This document shows, piece by piece, positions 58,367 through 64,000 of a DNA stretch of 64,000 bases. Position 1 is the first letter of the stretch, and the number at the start of each line of letters is the position of its first letter. A model generated the notes under the pieces. It did not search any database and had not been told where the DNA came from. It worked only from the letters and a program-made list of their open reading frames with translations. The DNA comes from Bacillota bacterium. Lineage in GTDB: Bacteria; Bacillota; Clostridia; Christensenellales; Aristaeellaceae. The translations under genes and the position numbers were made by a program. The DNA lies in contig JAFADG010000032.1 of assembly GCA_023425025.1 (NCBI GenBank), forward strand, positions 62,001-126,000, read 5' to 3'.

Positions 58367-59421
58367 CGGCCCTTGATCACATGTATCAACTCTCTGGCCA
58401 CCGTCTCCATCTCCTCCCGCATGCCGATGCTGACGCGAAGGTAGGGCGCAATGCGCGGCTTATTGAAGTGGCGGACCAGTATCCCCCGCTCTTTCAACTG
58501 CGCCAGCGCATCCTCCGCGTTCGTTTCATGGGCCTTTACAAACAGAAAATTGGCCTGGCTGGGCAATACCTCCATGCCCGCGTCAAGCAGCGCGCTGCGC
58601 GTCCAATCCCTTACAGCCGCCACTTTTTGGTTGGCCTGCGCATAATATTCTTTATCATAAAGGGCAGCTGCCGCGGCAGCCTGGGCAAGCCGGTCCAGGG
58701 AATAGCTGTTGAAGCAGTCCTTCACCCTATTCAGCCCCTCGATCAGCCGGGGATGGCCCATGGCATAGCCGACCCGCAGCCCCGCCAGGCTATGGGATTT
58801 GGACAGAGTGCGCACGATCAGCACATTGTCAAAGCGTGACAAAAGGGGCACGGCGTTCTCCGGGGCAAAGGCCTCGTATGCTTCGTCAAGGAGCAGCACC
58901 TCTTCCCGCCTTTGCAGGTGCTCGGCCATTTTTACCAGCGCATCCATCGGCAGCATCACGCCGGTAGGCGCGTTGGGGTTGGCGATCACCACCGGCGCGT
59001 CCTGCATAAACCCCTGCACATCCACAGAAAAGTCGTCCTTCAAGGGCACGGTTTCATATCGCGCGCCGAACAGTTTGGCGTATACGGGATAAAAGGAATA
59101 GGTGATATCCGGCGCCAGCAGCCGCTTGCCGGCAAAAAAGGCGGCAAAGGCAAAGGCCAGCACCTCGTCCGACCCGTTGCCGGCAAACACCTGGTCGGGG
59201 GCGACGCCGTTTACATCGGCCGCGGCCCGGCACAGCGCCGTGCAATCCATATCCGGATACAGCCGCAGGCTTTGGGCCGCCTCCTCCATGGCCTCCATAA
59301 CCCTGGGGCTGGGCGGATAGGGATTTTCATTGGTATTGAGCTTGATGTATTTCCTGTCCTTTGGCTGCTCCCCGGCCTGATAGGGCGTCAGGCTCTGCGC
59401 CAGGGCACTTAAATACGCCAT
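58363..59421 (-). CDS. hisC: Histidinol-phosphate aminotransferase-like enzyme
   Basis: HisC transaminates imidazole acetol phosphate with glutamate. The 352-residue PLP enzyme has KLNTNENPYPPSPRV at its start, FAGNGSDEVLAF, IANPNAPTGVMLP, and LLLDEAYEAF. The PLP lysine lies in RTLSKSHSLAGLRVGYA. No other his gene is in the window, so an aromatic-type or a stand-alone HisC paralogue is possible. The ATG at 59421 has CAGGAGG upstream; codons up to 59520 are not used. Confidence 0.85.
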   Translation of the reverse strand: MAYLSALAQSLTPYQAGEQPKDRKYIKLNTNENPYPPSPRVMEAMEEAAQSLRLYPDMDCTALCRAAADVNGVAPDQVFAGNGSDEVLAFAFAAFFAGKRLLAPDITYSFYPVYAKLFGARYETVPLKDDFSVDVQGFMQDAPVVIANPNAPTGVMLPMDALVKMAEHLQRREEVLLLDEAYEAFAPENAVPLLSRFDNVLIVRTLSKSHSLAGLRVGYAMGHPRLIEGLNRVKDCFNSYSLDRLAQAAAAAALYDKEYYAQANQKVAAVRDWTRSALLDAGMEVLPSQANFLFVKAHETNAEDALAQLKERGILVRHFNKPRIAPYLRVSIGMREEMETVARELIHVIKGR

Positions 59422-59531
59422 GGGAAAAACCTCCTGCTTTGTTGGTATCAATATATCATTGTCAGGCTGCCTTGTAAACTGTAAAAGACGCCAAAAAGCG
59501 GAGTCTGCTCCGCATTTCACGCAAATTGGGA

Positions 59532-59561
59532 CTGGCAGAAGGCAGGGAAAAGAGGTATAAT
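59532..59561 (+). promoter_or_regulatory. Promoter of the HAD-hprK operon
   Basis: CTGGCA (59532-59537) and a perfect TATAAT (59556-59561) are 18 bp apart. Transcription would begin near 59568, only about six bases before the ATG at 59574. Confidence 0.6.
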
Positions 59562-59573
59562 AAGTCGTCTTGA

Positions 59574-60401
59574 ATGGAGGAGTTCACACTGCATATCAGC
59601 ACTATCGTCACCGATTTGGATGACACGCTGCTCAATGACGAAAGACAGATTTCCGCTTACAGCCTGGGAGTACTTGCGCGGGCGATGGAGCGTGGAATCC
59701 GGGTCATATTGGCCAGCGGACGCGCCGGCGCCAGCATGCAAAGCTTTGTGAATGAGGTGGGTTCCCCTGCGCCGTATATCGCGTGCAACGGCGGGGAAAT
59801 CATTGAGCCGCAAACGCACCGTCTGCTGGACGGGCTGCTGTTTTCGATAGAGCAGGCCAAGGCTTGTGCCAGGTTCGCCGAAGAAAACGGGTTTTATGTG
59901 CACGCCTATGACGGGGATGTGTTTTATTTTGCCGGGGAAGAGGCGTATGGCCGGGAATACGGCTATTCCTCCATGCTCCGGGGCATACAGGTGGACAAAC
60001 TGTCGGAATATATTAAGTCCCCCACCCCCAAATTGCTTTGCGTGGGCGAGCCCGGCGCCATCGCCGGCCTTTTGGAAAAAGCACGTCTTCACTTTGGCTG
60101 CGCCGTATCGCTGAGCATCAGCAAGCCCATCTTTCTGGAAATGATGCCGCCCGGCGCCACCAAGGGCAACGCGCTGAAGAAGCTGTCCAACATGCTGCCC
60201 ATCGCGCCGGAAACCACCATGGCCTTTGGCGACAGCCTGAATGATTTGACCATGCTCAAGTGGGTAAAATATGGCGTGGCCATGGAAAATGCCCGAAGTG
60301 AGGTAAAGGAAAGCGTATCTCTCGTCTGTCCCCCCAACAACCAGGACGGCGTGGCCAGATATATCGCCCGCCATATCCTGAAGGAGGATGTTCCCGCATG
60401 A
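59574..60401 (+). CDS. HAD-superfamily (Cof-type) phosphatase
   Basis: The 275-residue protein has the HAD motif I VTDLDDTLL (nucleophile Asp), motif II LASGRAG, and motif IV GDSLNDLTML, with a Cof-type C2 cap (SYSSMLRG...FLEMMPPGATKGNALK). These act on sugar phosphates or flavins. The start is uncertain: an ATG at 59574 is in frame, but it lies within about six bases of the predicted transcript start. GGAGGAG at 59575-59581 is well placed for a CTG codon at 59589 that begins LHISTIVTDLDD. Its stop overlaps the hprK start by four bases. Confidence 0.85.
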   Translation: MEEFTLHISTIVTDLDDTLLNDERQISAYSLGVLARAMERGIRVILASGRAGASMQSFVNEVGSPAPYIACNGGEIIEPQTHRLLDGLLFSIEQAKACARFAEENGFYVHAYDGDVFYFAGEEAYGREYGYSSMLRGIQVDKLSEYIKSPTPKLLCVGEPGAIAGLLEKARLHFGCAVSLSISKPIFLEMMPPGATKGNALKKLSNMLPIAPETTMAFGDSLNDLTMLKWVKYGVAMENARSEVKESVSLVCPPNNQDGVARYIARHILKEDVPA

Positions 60402-61324
60402 TCCAGGCCAAGGACTTTGCCGATTCCCTGCAACTCAAGGAGCTTTCCCCATCCACGCGGAAGGAATGGGACATCCGCACCACGGATTTGAACCGTCCTG
60501 GCATGCAGTTTTGCGGCTTTTACGAGTATTTTGCCTACGAGCGCCCCCAGGTGATCGGCAAGGTGGAAATGACGTACCTGGAATCCATGGAGCCGGAATT
60601 AAGGCGCAAAATGCTCAAAACCTATTTCAGCTACAATCTGCCTTGCGTGATCATCTGCCGCGGCATGATTCCGCCGCCGGAATTGATTGAGGAAGCTGCG
60701 CTGCGGGATATCGCGGTGTACCAGACCAATATGGTTACCACCAAGTTCACCTTCAGCGCCATCAACTTTTTAAACCGCCGCCTGGCCCCGCGCATTACGA
60801 GGCATGGCGTATTGGTGGATGTGTACGGCGTGGGCGTTTTATTGACCGGCGAAAGCGGCGTTGGCAAAAGCGAGGCCGCGCTGGAACTGGTCAAGCGCGG
60901 CCACCAATTGGTGGCGGACGATGTGGTGGATATCTGCCGCGTCAGCGACGACCGTCTGACCGGTGAAGCGCCGGAAATGGTGCGCCACTTTATGGAGATC
61001 CGCGGCATCGGCATTATTGACATCCGCGCCATGTACGGCGTAGGCTCGGTCATCGTCAACAAGACCATCGACCTGGTCATGCACATGGAGCAGTGGAACG
61101 AGAACAAGGAATATGACCGCCTGGGGCTGACGGAAGAAACCATCACGATCCTGGGCGTCAAAATTCCCCATCAAATCATGCCGGTGCGGCCTGGCCGGAA
61201 CCTGGCCATCATCATTGAAGTGGCCGCCAGGAACCTGAGCTTAAAGCGCCTGGGCTACAGCGCCGCCCACGAGCTGGACCGCAGGCTGATGGACATGATC
61301 GCAAGGAATTCCAATAACGATTAA
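60398..61324 (+). CDS. hprK: HPr kinase/phosphorylase
   Basis: HprK phosphorylates HPr on Ser46 and reverses it, driving carbon catabolite control. The 308-residue protein has the N-terminal domain (PQVIGKVEMTYLES) and Walker A LLTGESGVGKSEAALEL. LVADDVV and the HprK signature EIRGIGIIDIRAMYGVGSV follow. C-terminal residues LKRLGYSAAHELDRRL close the fold. The ATG at 60398 overlaps the HAD gene stop (ATGA). Neither ptsH nor ccpA is present here. Confidence 0.95.
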   Translation: MIQAKDFADSLQLKELSPSTRKEWDIRTTDLNRPGMQFCGFYEYFAYERPQVIGKVEMTYLESMEPELRRKMLKTYFSYNLPCVIICRGMIPPPELIEEAALRDIAVYQTNMVTTKFTFSAINFLNRRLAPRITRHGVLVDVYGVGVLLTGESGVGKSEAALELVKRGHQLVADDVVDICRVSDDRLTGEAPEMVRHFMEIRGIGIIDIRAMYGVGSVIVNKTIDLVMHMEQWNENKEYDRLGLTEETITILGVKIPHQIMPVRPGRNLAIIIEVAARNLSLKRLGYSAAHELDRRLMDMIARNSNND

Positions 61325-61354
61325 TTTTATACAGACGAAAGCGGGGACAATATC

Positions 61355-62299
61355 ATGGTGTACATTGGCATCGATCTTGGCGGAACGGGTATCGCGGTCG
61401 GGATTGTGGACGAGACTGGTACCATTATCCAAAAAGGCTCCGTGCCCACCCTGGCCATGCGGCCCTATCAGGAAATCGTAAAGGATATGGCGGCCATCAG
61501 CCTTGAAACCTTGCGGCAGGCCGGTTTGACCCTGGACGATGTGCACAGCATCGGCATAGGCATCCCCGGCATCGCCAATTCCGATACGGGCATCGTTGTC
61601 TTCTGCACCAACTTGAGCTGGCATGACGTTCCCCTGCGGGAGGAGATTCAAAAATACATCAACAAACCGGTTTTCATCGATAACGACGCCACGGTGGCAG
61701 GCTATGCCGAAAGCGTTGCCGGCGTCGGCGCCGGCTGCCATTCCAGCGTGTTCCTCACCCTGGGCACCGGCGTGGGCGGCGGCATCGTCATGGGCGGCAA
61801 GCCCTGGAGCGGCTTTCACAACATTGGCAGCGAGATCGGCCACATCACCCTGGAAATCGACGGCGAGCCCTGCACTTGCGGCAACAGGGGCTGCCTGGAG
61901 CGCTATTGCAGCGCCACCGCCGTCATCCGCATGGCCAGGCAGGCGTTGCTTGTCCACCCCGAAAGCCTGATGATGACCATGTGCGGCGGCAACCTGGAAA
62001 ACGTGAACGCCAAGCTGGTGTTTGACGCCGCCCGGGAAAATGACGAAACGGCGCTGAAAATCTTCCGCCGCTATGTGAAGTACCTGGCCCAGGGCATCAA
62101 CACCATCATTGCCTTCCTTGACCCGGAAGTCATCGTGCTGGGCGGCGGCGTCAGCAAGGCCGGGGATTTCCTGCTGGATGCCGTACGTGCCGAAATGCCC
62201 CAATACCTGCTGTTCAAAACCATGCCCTATGCCAGAATCGAAATTGCCAAGCTGGGCGCCGACGCCGGCATCATCGGCGCCGCCATGCTGGGCAAGTAA
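61355..62299 (+). CDS. ROK-family sugar kinase (glucokinase-like)
   Basis: The 314-residue protein has the ATP motif GIDLGGTGIAVGIVDETG and a glycine-rich phosphate loop LTLGTGVGGGIVMGGK. The sugar motif is GHITLEIDGEPCTCGNRGCLE, with the ROK zinc site CxCGNRGCLE. VIVLGGGVSKAGD completes it. There is no HTH, so it is an enzyme, probably glucokinase or a related hexose kinase. The upstream spacing (GCGGGGACAATATC) is a weak ribosome-binding site. It lies 30 bp after hprK. Confidence 0.85.
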   Translation: MVYIGIDLGGTGIAVGIVDETGTIIQKGSVPTLAMRPYQEIVKDMAAISLETLRQAGLTLDDVHSIGIGIPGIANSDTGIVVFCTNLSWHDVPLREEIQKYINKPVFIDNDATVAGYAESVAGVGAGCHSSVFLTLGTGVGGGIVMGGKPWSGFHNIGSEIGHITLEIDGEPCTCGNRGCLERYCSATAVIRMARQALLVHPESLMMTMCGGNLENVNAKLVFDAARENDETALKIFRRYVKYLAQGINTIIAFLDPEVIVLGGGVSKAGDFLLDAVRAEMPQYLLFKTMPYARIEIAKLGADAGIIGAAMLGK

Positions 62300-62362
62300 C
62301 AGACCGACGGCTTCATGCATAGCATAACCCGGCAATTTGGGTAAACAGAGAGGAAGAATCAA

Positions 62363-63754
62363 ATGTCCGTCTCCATCAAAGCCCTGTTCCAGAATCCGCC
62401 TGCCGCGGACACGGAAAAGATCACCGTCTCCGGCTGGGTGCGCACGGTGCGCGACAGCAAGGCCTTTGCCTTCATCGAGCTCAACGACGGCACCTACTTC
62501 AAAAACCTGCAAATCGTCTGCGAGGATGGGCGTACCGAGGATTTCAAATCCGTTCCCCGCATCACATTGGGCAGCGCCGTCGAAGCCACCGGCACGCTGG
62601 TGCTGACCCCGGGCATGAAGCAGCCCTTTGAGTTGAAGGCGGACACAGTCACCGTCGTGGGCATGTGCGACCCGGAATACCCGCTGCAGAAAAAGCGCCA
62701 TACCTTTGAATACCTGCGCACCCTGGCCCACCTGCGCCCCCGCACCAACACATTTACGGCGGTCTTCCGCATCCGCTCCCTGGCCGCGCAGCTTTTGCAC
62801 GCCTTTTTTGCCGAGCGGGGCTTTGTATACGTGCATACCCCCATCATCACCACCAGCGATGCCGAGGGCGCCGGCGAAATGTTCCGCGTGACGACGCTGG
62901 ATATCAGCAATCCGCCCCGTGACGACAAGGGCCGTGTGCAGGAAAGCGAGGACTTTTTCGGCAAGTCCGCCAGCCTCACCGTCAGCGGCCAATTGAACGT
63001 GGAATCGTACTGCATGGCCTTCCGCAACGTGTACACCTTTGGCCCGACCTTTCGGGCAGAGCGCAGCTATACGGCCCGGCATGCCGCTGAATTCTGGATG
63101 GTGGAGCCGGAGATCGCCTTCTCCGACCTGTTTGACGACATGGCCCTGGCGGAGGATATGCTCAAATATGTCATTTCCGGCATTCTGGACAAGGCCGCCC
63201 CGGAAATGGAATTCTTAGGCGCCTTTGTGGACAAGGAATTGATCAATAGACTCACCCTGGTCGCCTCCAGCGATTTTGCCAGGGCGACCTATACCCAGGC
63301 CATTGAGATCCTGCAAAATAGCGGCGAGGCCTTTGACTATCCGGTCAAATGGGGTATGGACCTGCAGACGGAGCATGAGCGGTACCTGGCCGAAAAGCAT
63401 TTCCAAAAGCCCGTGTTCGTCTACAACTATCCCAAGGAAATCAAAGCCTTCTACATGCGCATGAACGACGATAACAAGACCGTGGCCGCGGTGGACCTGC
63501 TGGTGCCCGGCGTTGGCGAGCTGATCGGCGGCAGCCAGCGCGAAGAGCGCTATGAGAAGCTGGAAAAGCGCATTGAAGAATTAGGCATGCATCCCGCGGA
63601 CTACTGGTGGTACCTGGAACTGCGCAGGTACGGCGGTACACCCCACGCCGGCTTTGGCCTGGGCTTCGAGCGGCTGATCATGTACATGACCGGCATGGGC
63701 AACATCCGCGATGTGCTCCCCTTCCCCCGCACCACCGGCAGCGCGGACTTTTAA
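62363..63754 (+). CDS. asnS: Asparaginyl-tRNA synthetase
   Basis: AsnRS charges tRNA-Asn. The 463-residue class II protein has an OB-fold (VSGWVRTVRDSKAFAFIELNDGTYFKNLQ) and motif 1 in the RSLAAQLLHAFFAERGFVYVHTP region. Motif 2 is TFGPTFRAERSYTARHAAEFWMVEPE and motif 3 is GFGLGFERLIMYMTGMGNIRDVLPFPRT (each long string is given here by its first and last words only where needed). The fusion insert typical of AspRS is missing and FRAERSYTARH favours Asn. The ATG at 62363 follows GAGGAAG. No T-box or other leader is seen. Confidence 0.93.
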   Translation: MSVSIKALFQNPPAADTEKITVSGWVRTVRDSKAFAFIELNDGTYFKNLQIVCEDGRTEDFKSVPRITLGSAVEATGTLVLTPGMKQPFELKADTVTVVGMCDPEYPLQKKRHTFEYLRTLAHLRPRTNTFTAVFRIRSLAAQLLHAFFAERGFVYVHTPIITTSDAEGAGEMFRVTTLDISNPPRDDKGRVQESEDFFGKSASLTVSGQLNVESYCMAFRNVYTFGPTFRAERSYTARHAAEFWMVEPEIAFSDLFDDMALAEDMLKYVISGILDKAAPEMEFLGAFVDKELINRLTLVASSDFARATYTQAIEILQNSGEAFDYPVKWGMDLQTEHERYLAEKHFQKPVFVYNYPKEIKAFYMRMNDDNKTVAAVDLLVPGVGELIGGSQREERYEKLEKRIEELGMHPADYWWYLELRRYGGTPHAGFGLGFERLIMYMTGMGNIRDVLPFPRTTGSADF

Positions 63755-63758
63755 GAGA

Positions 63759-63812
63759 GCACCGCCAGGGGCGCTGCCCCTGGACCTGCTCAAGGGATAC
63801 ATCCCTTGAGAA
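63759..63812. repeat. Double hairpin element after asnS
   Basis: CAGGGGCGCTGCCCCTG forms one self-complementary stem (GGGGC/GCCCC), and CTCAAGGGAT with ATCCCTTGAG forms a second of 10-bp arms. No coding capacity. It lies in the 195-bp gap between asnS and the edge gene, before a true terminator. Confidence 0.65.
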
Positions 63813-63835
63813 TCCCAATTTATATATAATTGTGT

Positions 63836-63869
63836 AGCGAGCTGCTATATTGGTAGCTCGCTGCTTTTC
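63836..63869 (+). terminator. Terminator of asnS
   Basis: AGCGAGCT and AGCTCGCT pair around an 11-base loop, followed by GCTTTTCC. It lies about 80 bp after the asnS stop. Confidence 0.7.
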
Positions 63870-63889
63870 CATTTTGCGCAAGAATCGTT

Positions 63890-63918
63890 AAGACAACCCA
63901 TCCACGCCATGTTATACT
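63890..63918 (+). promoter_or_regulatory. Promoter of the edge gene
   Basis: AAGACA (63890-63895) and TATACT (63913-63918) are 17 bp apart, about 30 bases before the ATG at 63950. Confidence 0.5.
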
Positions 63919-63949
63919 TCAATTAAGCAACCGCCACGGGGAGGAAGCC

Positions 63950-64000
63950 ATGAAGCATCTGGAGCGCATTGAACAGGCACTGGAATATATCGATGATCAT
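63950..64000 (+). CDS. Probable AraC-type regulator, N-terminal fragment
   Basis: Only 17 codons are inside the window. MKHLERIEQALEYIDDH resembles the start of AraC/XylS-type regulators (xxRIxxALxYIexx) with a GyrI-like C-terminal domain. GGGGAGG lies seven bases before the ATG at 63950 and a promoter lies upstream. The identity is a guess from this short stretch. Confidence 0.45.
   Translation, partial: MKHLERIEQALEYIDDH

Noticed and set aside
61241..63082. Open frame of 613 codons on the minus strand
   Set aside because: It lies antisense to hprK, the ROK kinase and asnS, which have clear family motifs. Long antisense frames are expected in GC-rich DNA with biased third positions.

Overview
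The window is a GC-rich bacterial chromosome segment from a spore-forming, Clostridia-like member of the Bacillota. The main evidence is spoIVA with a sigma-E-like promoter, a LonB-type second Lon protease, a SpoVD-like PASTA penicillin-binding protein, the Clostridia-marker peptide SCIFF (scfA) with its radical SAM maturase (scfB), HPr kinase, a T-box leader for ileS, and a MurE with the DNPR motif that predicts meso-diaminopimelate peptidoglycan. No rRNA, tRNA, phage, insertion sequence with a transposase, or CRISPR array is visible. The species cannot be named from the sequence alone.

Layout. 1-11981 (minus strand) is a division and cell-wall (dcw) cluster in the order mraZ, ftsL, spoVD/ftsI, murE, mraY, murD, ftsW, murA, divIB, ftsA (cut by the window edge). 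It lacks rsmH, murF, murG and murC at their usual places. mraZ has a clear promoter overlapped by helically phased MraZ-box-like repeats. 12083-15028 holds a metallophosphoesterase, a zinc-ribbon protein, a secreted CAP-domain protein and an unknown small protein. 15278-26719 is mostly a proteostasis block on the minus strand (engB, lon, lonB, clpX, clpP, tig), interrupted by a secreted purple-acid-phosphatase-like protein on the plus strand. 26800-35249 carries a LysM protein, an MFS transporter, an SNF2 ATPase coupled by a 4-nt overlap to a small PD-(D/E)XK nuclease-like protein, a large L,D-transpeptidase, an LCP protein and a cation efflux protein. 35403-45950 (plus strand) runs T-box-ileS, a methyltransferase, an RluA-type synthase, tgt, yajC, a TIGR04086-type membrane protein, scfA, scfB and htrA. 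46060-55624 is a more accessory region: an MFS gene overlapping an ArsR-type regulator, spoIVA, a divergent XRE regulator pair around a perfect 12-bp inverted repeat, a GNAT acetyltransferase, an autoregulated TetR-SDR pair, a secreted MBL-fold/lamin-tail protein and a DapB-like oxidoreductase. 55952-57843 (minus strand) encodes an encapsulin shell, a ferritin-like cargo with a C-terminal loading peptide, and a nitroreductase. 57857-63754 holds tadA, a hisC-like aminotransferase, and a HAD-hprK-ROK kinase-asnS run. A probable AraC-type gene begins at the right edge.

Genes that act together: the dcw genes make lipid-linked precursors and build the septum. ClpX/ClpP, the two Lons and trigger factor handle folding and degradation. 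scfA/scfB form a ribosomal-peptide and maturase pair. The encapsulin and ferritin-like proteins should assemble an iron-handling nanocompartment. HprK and the ROK kinase suggest sugar-phosphate and carbon control.

The most notable items are the encapsulin/ferritin pair, an SCIFF precursor with a seventh cysteine and a C-terminal tail, the SNF2 plus PD-(D/E)XK pair, and several operator architectures readable directly from the DNA. There are also two families of intergenic inverted-repeat elements, one of which encloses a partial duplicate of the 5' end of the neighbouring methyltransferase gene. Start sites were chosen from ribosome-binding sites; several genes appear to use TTG or GTG.
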